From Bacillota bacterium (GTDB lineage Bacteria > Bacillota > Bacilli > Paenibacillales > UBA4045), in contig JAEZQY010000037.1 of assembly GCA_023441055.1 (NCBI GenBank), forward strand, positions 1-23,153: a DNA stretch of 23,153 bases, written 5' to 3'. The notes under the pieces are model-generated. The model was given only the letters and a program-made list of their open reading frames with translations. It ran no database searches and was not told the DNA's origin. A program made the translations under genes and the position numbers. Positions 8,764 through 15,301 of this stretch are shown here, in pieces. The number at the start of each line of letters is the position of its first letter. The stretch's first letter is position 1.

Positions 8764-9489
8764 ATGTTCATGAAATCAATTCCGAACTTGTTCACGATAG
8801 GTAACTTGGTTCTGGGCATTGCTGCAATCTTATTGGTCTTCCAAGAGAAGGTGGAGCTGGCCGCAATCATGGTTATTGTGGCGATGCTGCTCGATGGGTT
8901 AGACGGACGAGTAGCGCGCGCGCTAAATGTAACCAGTGAATTCGGCAAGGAGCTGGATTCCTTATCGGATGTTATCTCGTTCGGAGTCGCGCCGGCATTC
9001 ATCGTATATGCTGTCGCGTTCCAGGATTATAATGTGATTATCGCTTGCACAGCGACTGCGATATTCCCCGTATGCGGGGCGCTTCGGTTAGCGAGATTCA
9101 ATGTTGTAGCTGGCACACCAGGCTACTTCATCGGACTGCCGATACCTGCCGCTGGCGGGCTGCTCGCAACGATGGCGCTGTTCAGCTCAGGTGTGTCTGC
9201 AACAGGGCTCGTCATTGCGGAGCTGGTCTTATCCTTGCTCATGGTGAGCAATGTGAAGTACCCTAGCTTCAAGAAGATCACGATTCCGCGTAAGGCGGTA
9301 TGGATTACGCCGATTATCGTCATCATTGCGGTTGTATTGGCTGTTATGATTCCAGGACTGCTATCCAAGCTGCTGTTCGCACCGCTGGTGCTCTACGCCC
9401 TGCTCGGCATCAAGAAGAATGCCAGACGCGTCGCGCGCCGCAGGAAACGCAGAGAGATGGAAGAGAAGACGAAGCTGAACGATCTCTAG
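8764..9489 (+). CDS. pssA: CDP-diacylglycerol--serine O-phosphatidyltransferase
   Basis: The protein (241 aa) joins serine to CDP-diacylglycerol to make phosphatidylserine, the precursor of phosphatidylethanolamine. The CDP-alcohol phosphotransferase motif is perfect: D47-G48-x2-A51-R52-x8-G61-x3-D65-x3-D69. Several transmembrane segments are visible (about 10-26, 32-46, 75-110, 125-175, 185-215), ending in a very basic tail (KKNARRVARRRKRREMEEKTK). The ATG at 8764 has GAGGTG six bases upstream; the frame is open from GTG 8755, within that site. It follows disA by 47 bases. B. subtilis has pssA elsewhere, so the position here marks a different lineage, I think Paenibacillaceae. Confidence 0.94.
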   Translation: MFMKSIPNLFTIGNLVLGIAAILLVFQEKVELAAIMVIVAMLLDGLDGRVARALNVTSEFGKELDSLSDVISFGVAPAFIVYAVAFQDYNVIIACTATAIFPVCGALRLARFNVVAGTPGYFIGLPIPAAGGLLATMALFSSGVSATGLVIAELVLSLLMVSNVKYPSFKKITIPRKAVWITPIIVIIAVVLAVMIPGLLSKLLFAPLVLYALLGIKKNARRVARRRKRREMEEKTKLNDL

Positions 9490-9500
9490 GCATTATTTTA

Positions 9501-9545
9501 ATATATAAGACTTTATAAGTTTTCTACTTAAAGCTGCTTATATAT
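9501..9545. other. AT-rich long hairpin after pssA
   Basis: ATATATAAG (9501-9509) is a perfect inverted copy of CTTATATAT (9537-9545). Inside it, CTT (9511-9513) pairs with AAG (9531-9533) and TAAGT (9516-9520) with ACTTA (9526-9530), closing a five-base loop, for about 17 pairs. It begins 12 bases after the pssA stop. No T-run follows on either strand, so it is not a standard terminator, though it may still end transcription from both convergent genes. Confidence 0.6.
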
Positions 9546-9551
9546 CGACGC

Positions 9552-9618
9552 TAAACGGAAACGCCCTTGCTTACGAAGTAGTTTGCTACGCAAACTTGGA
9601 GGACGGCAGAGCCGTTTA
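9552..9618. repeat. 67-base palindrome-bounded element
   Basis: TAAACGG (9552-9558) and CCGTTTA (9612-9618) form a perfect inverted pair. Between them are two compact hairpins: AGTTTGC-TAC-GCAAACT (9580-9596) and ACGGC-AGA-GCCGT (9603-9615, overlapping the right end). The look is that of a short dispersed palindromic repeat of REP or MITE type. Whether it recurs in this genome cannot be seen from one window. Confidence 0.5.
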
Positions 9619-9649
9619 TCTGGCAATCCAATTGTTGTTGCGAATAAGA

Positions 9650-9735
9650 AGACACCACAGCCTCAACTGAACGGCATCCAATCGCTAGACAAGATCTAAC
9701 GTATGGGATGCAATTCGAGTCGGCTAGTGGTGTCT
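9650..9735. other. 86-base imperfect palindrome, unknown element
   Basis: AGACACCAC (9650-9658) pairs with GTGGTGTCT (9727-9735), AGCC (9659-9662) with GGCT (9722-9725), ACT with AGT, GAA with TTC, GCATCC (9674-9679) with GGATGC (9706-9711), and TAGA with TCTA at the tip: about 29 pairs in all. It lies between the convergent pssA and the minus-strand gene and ends 36 bases before the latter's stop. It could be a structured RNA, a terminator-like region or a mobile palindrome. I do not recognise it. Confidence 0.5.
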
Positions 9736-9770
9736 CTTGTCGTGTGCATCTCAGTCTTCGTGATTCAGAG

Positions 9771-10166
9771 CTAGGACATGTTGAACAGGCCGAGGGTATG
9801 ACACTTCTTGGATTCCTTCTCCAGGACTTCATTCAAATCGATGTGCAGCAGATTGCCCAATGCCGCCATGTAGAACAAGTTGCGCCCGATCTCGCCAGCT
9901 ACGGTCTCCATGCACTGGTCGCATAATGAACCCTTCACATGTGTCTCCAGAATGGCACGCAGCTGCTCGACGGATAGCTCATTCGTGTAGGTCTGCTTCT
10001 TGGCGTCGACTTCTATGCAACCGCACTCTGTGATCGACTTAATGACGGAGCGGTTGACAGCGGACCCCGCCTGCTGATACTTGGACAAGACATCCAATAA
10101 GCTGCGATGTCGGAGCAGCAGATCGGAAACCTGGTCCTGAAATTCATTCAAATGCAGCGTGCTCAT
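9771..10166 (-). CDS. conserved small helical protein, possibly MazG-like (DUF)
   Basis: This 131-residue protein is the only minus-strand gene. I believe it belongs to a small conserved Firmicutes family of unknown function (often labelled DUF1573 in databases, which I cannot confirm). Two cysteine pairs, C48-x-C50 (ECGC) and C82-x2-C85 (CDQC), could bind a metal. The C-terminal part GEIGRNLFYMAALGNLLHID (91-110) resembles the second helix pair of MazG nucleotide pyrophosphohydrolases (ELGDVLFYLA...), but the metal-binding aspartate position holds R95, so activity is doubtful. The ATG has GAGGTGAGG five bases upstream. It is convergent with pssA and divergent from yacL. Confidence 0.85.
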   Translation of the reverse strand: MSTLHLNEFQDQVSDLLLRHRSLLDVLSKYQQAGSAVNRSVIKSITECGCIEVDAKKQTYTNELSVEQLRAILETHVKGSLCDQCMETVAGEIGRNLFYMAALGNLLHIDLNEVLEKESKKCHTLGLFNMS

Positions 10167-10235
10167 ACGAACCTCACCTCAATAGTAGTAGATAGGTTGC
10201 GTGAATCCATTCTCCTTACGTCCAGCTATGCATCC

Positions 10236-10264
10236 ATTATATCGAATGCCTGACGGCAATCCTA
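10236..10264 (-). promoter_or_regulatory. possible promoter of the minus-strand small gene
   Basis: On the minus strand a perfect TATAAT (10241 down to 10236) lies about 70 bases before the start codon, with a 17-base spacer to TAGGAT (10264-10259), which is a poor -35. Only the -10 is convincing. Confidence 0.35.
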
Positions 10265-10286
10265 GTGGTTTCTTCAAGTATACATC

Positions 10287-10309
10287 AAGTTAGGTTCTGG
10301 ACCAAACTT
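10287..10309. promoter_or_regulatory. 23-base dyad in the divergent intergenic region, possible operator
   Basis: AAGTT (10287-10291) and GGT (10293-10295) are mirrored by ACC (10301-10303) and AACTT (10305-10309), with a symmetric A/A mismatch and a five-base centre. It lies between the divergent small gene and yacL, where a regulator could act on either. No known operator matches. Confidence 0.35.
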
Positions 10310-10341
10310 ACATTCTTGCAAAAAAACAAACAACCCCGGTT

Positions 10342-10366
10342 AGTATGACCACTTTTGGATCATACT
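10342..10366 (+). promoter_or_regulatory. hairpin directly before the yacL ribosome binding site
   Basis: AGTATGA (10342-10348) pairs perfectly with TCATACT (10360-10366), and CCA can extend to TGG with one bulged A. It ends five bases before GAAGGAGGTG. The position suits translational control, mRNA 5' protection or a protein site over the start. A weak TTGCAA (10316) / TAGTAT (10341) pair with a 19-base spacer may be the promoter. Confidence 0.4.
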
Positions 10367-10385
10367 TGGAGAAGGAGGTGCAAGA

Positions 10386-11465
10386 ATGATGAAGAGAATC
10401 ATAATGCTATTGTTCGCCCTATCCGGCGCAATAACGGGCTATCGATCTTATGGAATCTGGAAGGGTCCTGCTGATCTGAGTATGGATGGCGAGGGGCTTC
10501 GGCTGGGCGCATTCCTATTCGCAGCAGCGGGGGTGCTGTTGTTCCTCACTGCCGCGACAATCGGCGCAGAGATGATCAATCGATTGCTCGATCGCGCGGT
10601 CGACCGCGCGCGGGATATCCCATCCTCGGAGGCGTTGTCGGGGCTCGTGGGTCTGTTCTTAGGCGCGTTAATCTCGTTCCTGTTGTTCCCGTCGCTCTCA
10701 GAGCTCGGCGGATCGCTGACATTCATGCCGATTCTAGTGACGGTGCTGCTCGGCGCTGTTGGCTATCGACTCGGTGCTTCGCGGCATGAGGAACTGACAA
10801 CGTGGCTGTCCCGGCTCAGAATCCATTCGGCGGAGAAGAAGAATGAGAAGATGCTGGAGGAGCACAAGATTCTGGATACCAGCGTCATTATTGACGGCAG
10901 AATCGCGGATATCTGCAAGACCGGATTCATACAGGGCATACTCGTTATCCCGGAATTCGTGCTGGAGGAGCTTCAGCATATCGCGGACTCCTCGGATCTG
11001 CTCAAGCGCAATCGCGGCAGACGCGGCTTGGATATCTTGAACAAGATTCAGAAGGAGCTCGATGTGAAGGTGCTCATCTATGAGGGCGACTTCGAGGATG
11101 TCAGTGAGGTGGACAGTAAGCTGGTGCGCCTGGCCAAGCTCCTAGGCGGCAAGGTGGTCACCAATGATTTCAATCTGAACAAGGTGTGTGAGCTGCAGGG
11201 TGTGTCGGTGCTGAATATTAATGATCTGGCGAATGCGGTCAAGCCGGTCGTGCTGCCCGGTGAGGAGATTGTCGTACAGGTGATTAAGGATGGCAAGGAG
11301 TTTGGGCAAGGCGTTGCTTATCTGGATGACGGCACGATGATCGTTGTAGAGGGCGGCAGAGAATTTATCGGACATACGCTGGAGGTTATGGTGACCAGTG
11401 TCCTGCAGACATCGGCTGGTCGAATGATCTTCGCCAAACCGAAATTATTGGAAAAAGCGCTGTAA
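10386..11465 (+). CDS. yacL: PIN/TRAM domain membrane protein (YacL family)
   Basis: The protein (359 aa) belongs to the YacL family of membrane-anchored PIN/TRAM proteins, putative RNases. About four hydrophobic segments fill residues 1-135. The PIN domain follows (about 155-265) with the acidic site residues in LDTSVIIDGR and VDSKL...VVTNDFN, and a TRAM-like RNA-binding domain ends it (about 290-350). The start is ATG 10386 or 10389; AAGGAGGTG at 10372-10380 fits both. It has its own upstream region and a terminator behind it. In Bacillus yacL follows disA directly; here pssA and the minus-strand gene separate them. Confidence 0.93.
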   Translation: MMKRIIMLLFALSGAITGYRSYGIWKGPADLSMDGEGLRLGAFLFAAAGVLLFLTAATIGAEMINRLLDRAVDRARDIPSSEALSGLVGLFLGALISFLLFPSLSELGGSLTFMPILVTVLLGAVGYRLGASRHEELTTWLSRLRIHSAEKKNEKMLEEHKILDTSVIIDGRIADICKTGFIQGILVIPEFVLEELQHIADSSDLLKRNRGRRGLDILNKIQKELDVKVLIYEGDFEDVSEVDSKLVRLAKLLGGKVVTNDFNLNKVCELQGVSVLNINDLANAVKPVVLPGEEIVVQVIKDGKEFGQGVAYLDDGTMIVVEGGREFIGHTLEVMVTSVLQTSAGRMIFAKPKLLEKAL

Positions 11466-11479
11466 AACGATTATACTAG

Positions 11480-11517
11480 AACCGAGCTTCCGAAGCGGCA
11501 ACTGGAGCTCGGTTTTT
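11480..11517 (+). terminator. Rho-independent terminator after yacL
   Basis: AACCGAGCTTCC (11480-11491) pairs with GGAGCTCGGTT (11504-11514) with one bulged T, followed by TTTTTC. It separates yacL from ispD, which begins 23 bases later without a clear promoter of its own, so read-through is likely. Confidence 0.88.
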
Positions 11518-11539
11518 CATTATTTAGGCAGGAATGGGG

Positions 11540-12232
11540 ATGACATTGACCAGTCTTGGAGCGGTTGTGGTAGCGGCGGGCAAGGGCACACGTATGGGAA
11601 CCAGAGAGAGCAAGCAATATCTGCGCATCGGTGGGAAACCTGTTCTGGTGCACACACTGGAGGTGCTGGAGCGGTCACCGCTCATCAGCGAAGTGATCCT
11701 CGTAGTCGGCGCTCTTGACATAGAGCAATGTGAATCGTATAGAACGGAGTACAATCTTGGCAAAATAAAAACAATCATCGCAGGCGGCGATGAACGTCAA
11801 TACTCCGTGTACGCGGGGCTGCTCCAAGCAAGCGCGGAGTGGGCGCTCGTACAGGACGGCGTTCGCCCCTTCATCACGATGGAGCTCATTCAGCGATGCT
11901 ATGACGCGGCGCGCGAGACAGGCGGGGCGGTCGCTGCCGTCCCGGTCAAGGACACGATCAAGGTAGCCGATGACAATGGCGAGGTGAGCGCGACACTAGA
12001 CCGCAGCAGACTGTGGGCCGTACAGACACCGCAGGTGTTCCGGCGCGATCAGCTGCTGGCTGCGCATGAATCCGCCATGGCTGACGGCTTCCTCGGCACG
12101 GATGATGCTTCGATCGCGGAGCGAACGGGGATCCCGGTCAAGCTAGTGCCGGGTGATTATCATAATATTAAGATTACAACACCTGATGATCTATTGTGGT
12201 CCGAGTACCGCTTGCGTGGATACAGGCGTTAA
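11540..12232 (+). CDS. ispD: 2-C-methyl-D-erythritol 4-phosphate cytidylyltransferase
   Basis: IspD joins CTP to methylerythritol 4-phosphate, the third step of the MEP isoprenoid pathway. The 230-residue protein has the nucleotide-binding VVVAAGKGTRMG near its N-terminus, the substrate loop VQDGVRPF, KDTIK and the TPQVFR motif, all family hallmarks. ATG 11540 is preferred over 11534 because the AGGA at 11530-11533 abuts the earlier ATG and is seven bases from the later one. ispF, the enzyme two steps further on, starts 42 bases downstream, so the two form a pathway pair. Confidence 0.96.
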   Translation: MTLTSLGAVVVAAGKGTRMGTRESKQYLRIGGKPVLVHTLEVLERSPLISEVILVVGALDIEQCESYRTEYNLGKIKTIIAGGDERQYSVYAGLLQASAEWALVQDGVRPFITMELIQRCYDAARETGGAVAAVPVKDTIKVADDNGEVSATLDRSRLWAVQTPQVFRRDQLLAAHESAMADGFLGTDDASIAERTGIPVKLVPGDYHNIKITTPDDLLWSEYRLRGYRR

Positions 12233-12274
12233 TTAGATCGGGTGAGAGTAGATAGACGGGAGTGAAGTCGCGAT

Positions 12275-12754
12275 ATGCAGCGAGTAGGAATTGGGTATGA
12301 TGTGCACCAGCTGGCGGAAGCGCGTAAATGTATAATCGGCGGAGTGGATATCCCGCATGACAAGGGTCTATTAGGGCATTCGGACGCGGATGTGCTGCTG
12401 CACGCGTTGTCGGATGCCTTGCTCGGCGCGATTGGTCAGGGCGATATCGGCAAGCACTTCCCGGATACGGATGAGGCCTATAAGGATGCGGACAGTGTCG
12501 CGCTGCTGAAGCGGGTCTGGGCACTGGTCAAGCAGAGCGGCTATCAGCTGGGCAATGCTGATATGGTGGTCATCGCGCAGCGTCCGAAGCTGGCGCCGTA
12601 TATTCCGCAGATGGTCGCTGTCATTGCGGACGCGCTCGAATGTGCGCCGGACCGCATTAATGTGAAGGCCACAACATCAGAATGGATCGGCTTCGTCGGG
12701 CGGGAGGAAGGAATCGCCGCGCAGGCGATTGTGTGTATCAATCGGGCTGGATAA
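12275..12754 (+). CDS. ispF: 2-C-methyl-D-erythritol 2,4-cyclodiphosphate synthase
   Basis: IspF closes the cyclic diphosphate in the MEP pathway, acting as a homotrimer with a divalent metal at each active site. The 159-residue protein has full family length with metal ligands D9, H11 (GYDVHQL) and H43 (SDADVLLHAL), plus GDIGKHFPDTD (about 56-66). GGGAGTGA lies about nine bases before the ATG. The stop is 16 bases before gltX, so ispD-ispF-gltX is probably one transcript. Confidence 0.97.
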   Translation: MQRVGIGYDVHQLAEARKCIIGGVDIPHDKGLLGHSDADVLLHALSDALLGAIGQGDIGKHFPDTDEAYKDADSVALLKRVWALVKQSGYQLGNADMVVIAQRPKLAPYIPQMVAVIADALECAPDRINVKATTSEWIGFVGREEGIAAQAIVCINRAG

Positions 12755-12770
12755 GTGAGGCAATACTTCA

Positions 12771-14252
12771 ATGGGAGTGATTGATTTGGGTAGTCAAGTG
12801 CGTGTGCGCTATGCGCCGAGTCCGACAGGTCATCTGCATATCGGTGGAGCGAGGACGGCGCTGTTCAATTATTTGGTGGCTCGCCATGAGGGTGGGCAAT
12901 TTATTATACGTATCGAGGATACGGATCAATCCCGGCATATGGAATCCGGCATCGCGAATCAGCTGAATGGGCTTAAGTGGCTCGGTATCGAATGGGATGA
13001 GAGCGTGGATGTCGGCGGTCCGTATGGCCCGTATCGGCAGACAGAGCGTCTAGACTTATACCGTCCCTATATCGATCGTCTATTAGCGTCTGGACAAGCT
13101 TATGATTGTTATTGCTCTGAGGCTGAGATTGAGGCGGAACGCGCGGAGCAGGAAGCGCGCGGGGAGACGCCGCGCTACTCGGGGAAGTGCCGGCATCTGA
13201 GCGCGGAGCAGCTTGCGGCATTCCAGGAGCAGGGCCGGAAGCCGGCTATTCGCTTCCGTGTGCCGGAGCAGCGGGTAATTGCCTTCCGTGATATCATTCG
13301 TGGAGAGGTGGAGTTCGAGTCCGATGGCATCGGCGATTATATCATCGTCCGACCAGACGGGATTCCGACCTATAACTTCGCGGTAGTCATGGACGATCAT
13401 CTGATGAAGATTACGCGCGTGATTCGCGGCGAGGAGCATCTGTCCAACACGCCTAGACAGATTCTGCTCTATGAGGCGTTGGGCTTCGAGACGCCTCAAT
13501 TCGCGCATCTCGCGCTGATTCTTAACCAGGATCGCAAGAAGATGAGTAAGCGTGATGAATCGATCATACAATTTATTGCGCAATATGAAGAGCTCGGCTA
13601 CCTGCCTGAGGCGGTGCTCAACTTCATCGTGCTGCTCGGATGGTCTCCTGGCGGCGAAGAAGAGATCTTCACCAAGGAGGAATTGATCGCAGAGTTCCGG
13701 ATGGATCGATTCGCGAAGAGTCCGGCCGTCTTCGATACCGAGAAGCTGAAGTGGATGAACAATCAGTACATCAAGAAGTCGGACCCGGTTAGGATAGTCG
13801 CGCTCTGTGTGCCGCATCTCCAGAAGGCCGGCTATCTGCCTGCAGAGCTGGACGCGGAGTCGGAGCAATTCGCTTATGACCTGGTGACCCTGTACCAGGA
13901 GCAACTGAGCGCGGCGTCGGAGATTGTGGAGCTGGCGGCCTTGTTCTTCCATGCTGAGCCCGCATGGGATGAAGAGGGGCTGGCTGTGCTGGCCGAGCCT
14001 CAGGTACCTGCGGTGCTGCGCGTCTTCCACGGCTTCGTGTCAGACGAGGCTGAGCCATTCACGCCGGAGTCGATCGGCGCTATGCTGAAGCGTACGCAGG
14101 CAGAAGCGGGTGTGAAGGGTAAGCAGCTGTTCATGCCGATCCGCGTAGCCCTGACAGGGGCGTTGCATGGCCGTGACCTGAACAGAACACTAGCGTTGTT
14201 GGGGCGCGACAAGGTGCTCGCAAGGCTGGCAGCGCAGCTGGACAAGTTGTAA
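12771..14252 (+). CDS. gltX: glutamyl-tRNA synthetase
   Basis: This class I synthetase (493 aa) charges tRNA-Glu; in Bacillales it normally also charges tRNA-Gln for later amidation. Motifs are HLHIG (21-25, the HIGH site in PSPTGHLHIGG) and KMSKR (257-261). C113, C115, Y136 and C140 match the zinc site of bacterial GluRS. The start is uncertain: ATG 12771 has GTGAGG ten bases upstream, while TTG 12786 (MGSQVRVRYAPSP) has GGGAGTGA five bases before it and gives a length nearer the family average (488). No clear terminator follows; the T-box leader of cysE starts about 60 bases later. Confidence 0.95.
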   Translation: MGVIDLGSQVRVRYAPSPTGHLHIGGARTALFNYLVARHEGGQFIIRIEDTDQSRHMESGIANQLNGLKWLGIEWDESVDVGGPYGPYRQTERLDLYRPYIDRLLASGQAYDCYCSEAEIEAERAEQEARGETPRYSGKCRHLSAEQLAAFQEQGRKPAIRFRVPEQRVIAFRDIIRGEVEFESDGIGDYIIVRPDGIPTYNFAVVMDDHLMKITRVIRGEEHLSNTPRQILLYEALGFETPQFAHLALILNQDRKKMSKRDESIIQFIAQYEELGYLPEAVLNFIVLLGWSPGGEEEIFTKEELIAEFRMDRFAKSPAVFDTEKLKWMNNQYIKKSDPVRIVALCVPHLQKAGYLPAELDAESEQFAYDLVTLYQEQLSAASEIVELAALFFHAEPAWDEEGLAVLAEPQVPAVLRVFHGFVSDEAEPFTPESIGAMLKRTQAEAGVKGKQLFMPIRVALTGALHGRDLNRTLALLGRDKVLARLAAQLDKL

Positions 14253-14279
14253 CGCAGGCCGGGTAACAGAATTCAATAA

Positions 14280-14308
14280 TAGACAGAATTCGCTTGATTC
14301 GATATACT
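14280..14308 (+). promoter_or_regulatory. sigma-A-type promoter of the cysE T-box transcript
   Basis: TAGACA (14280-14285) and TATACT (14303-14308) are 17 bases apart, one and one mismatches from consensus. Transcription would begin near 14315, at the 5' edge of the T-box leader. Confidence 0.8.
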
Positions 14309-14314
14309 AGAATC

Positions 14315-14610
14315 AATTTTGATTCCATTCATAGCATGCAATGGCAACGAACGGGAGAGTACGAGTTCCCAGGGATCGCAGAGAGGATGACCCGCCCACG
14401 GCTAGTTCAGGGGCGAGGCTGCAAGTCATCTATCCGCTGGAGGTCGGAAGTGCACCCGCGAGCCGTCAGTCTGAGCCAATTAGGGGTAGGACTGATCGAA
14501 TCATCCGCGTTAAGGATGCGCAAGATGGATGCCGTGATGATGCGCGGCGTCTAAGCAGAGTGGAACCGCGTGTATAACGCCTCTGCAGCTATTGGCTGCG
14601 GAGGTTTTTT
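14315..14610 (+). ncRNA. cysteine-specific T-box leader
   Basis: A T-box riboswitch senses uncharged tRNA and lets transcription continue into cysE-cysS. The T-box sequence GAGTGGAACCGCG is at 14558-14570. GCAGAG (14555-14560) can pair with CTCTGC (14581-14586) to form the antiterminator, which overlaps the 5' arm of the terminator. In the specifier region UGC at 14420-14422 is followed by the usual purine A, so cysteine is the expected amino acid, matching the downstream genes. The 5' end is inferred from the promoter; the stem I folding was judged by eye. Confidence 0.9.
14580..14610 (+). terminator. T-box-controlled terminator before cysE
   Basis: CCTCTGCAGC (14580-14589) pairs with GCTGCGGAGG (14595-14604, one G-U) over a five-base loop, with TTTTTT at 14605-14610. 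Its 5' arm competes with the T-box antiterminator helix. Confidence 0.93.
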
Positions 14611-14644
14611 ATTTTCAATCGGGAAGCGGGCAGAGGTGAGGAAG

Positions 14645-15301
14645 TTGTTCAAGCGAATGCAATCCGATATTCAAGCGGTGTTCGAGAATGATCCTGCCGC
14701 AAGGAGCGTGCTGGAGGTGATCTTCACCTATTCCGGCTTACATGCGGTCTGGACCCACCGCGTCGCGCGCTGGTTCTTCAAGCGGCGGATGTTCGCTGTT
14801 GCGCGCATGATCGCTCAGATCAGCAGGTTCTTCACGGGAATTGAGATCCATCCAGGCGCAACGATTGGCAAGGGGCTATTCATCGACCATGGAATGGGTA
14901 TCGTGATCGGCGAGACCTGCGAGATCGGCGACCATGTCGTTCTGTATCAAGGCGTGACGCTCGGGGGGACGGGCAAGGAGAAGGGCAAGCGGCATCCGAC
15001 GATCGGTGATCATGTGGTGATCGGATCGGGCGCGAAGGTGTTAGGTTCATTCAAAATTGGCGATCATTCCTATATAGGCGCTAATTCTGTTGTGCTGCAT
15101 GAGGTTCCCGCGCATTCCACCGTTGTCGGGATTCCAGGCAAGATCGTACGTTCCAACGGCGTGAAGCTGAGCAATCTGGATCACAGCGGGGTGGACATGG
15201 ACCCGATCGTCGAGCTGTGCCGGCAGATGCAGGCTGAAATTGAGGCGTTAAAGGAAGAGCTGCGCAGTGTGCGCGAGAGTGGAGGAGCATCAGATTTATG
15301 A
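14645..15301 (+). CDS. cysE: serine O-acetyltransferase
   Basis: CysE acetylates serine to O-acetylserine, the carbon acceptor for cysteine. The left-handed hexapeptide-repeat fold is clear from about residue 70 to 180 (GIEIHPGATIGKGLFIDHG, VIGETCEIGD, GGTGKEKGKRHPTIGDHV), with a helical N-terminal domain. The start is TTG 14645 (MFKRMQSDIQ), 218 aa, matching B. subtilis CysE (217); AGAGGTG at 14632-14638 is six bases upstream. Extending the frame to 14570 would run through the T-box terminator and is wrong. The stop overlaps the cysS start (ATGA), so translation is coupled. Confidence 0.95.
   Translation: MFKRMQSDIQAVFENDPAARSVLEVIFTYSGLHAVWTHRVARWFFKRRMFAVARMIAQISRFFTGIEIHPGATIGKGLFIDHGMGIVIGETCEIGDHVVLYQGVTLGGTGKEKGKRHPTIGDHVVIGSGAKVLGSFKIGDHSYIGANSVVLHEVPAHSTVVGIPGKIVRSNGVKLSNLDHSGVDMDPIVELCRQMQAEIEALKEELRSVRESGGASDL

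Noticed and set aside
9490..9770. CRISPR-like array of repeats
   Set aside because: The three hairpins differ in sequence and length and do not repeat one another; there are no spacers or cas genes.
13083..14030. 315-codon minus-strand frame
   Set aside because: Shadow of gltX; no ribosome binding site and no recognisable protein.
14294..14577. Two overlapping open frames before cysE
   Set aside because: They lie fully in the T-box leader, whose conserved sequence explains the region.
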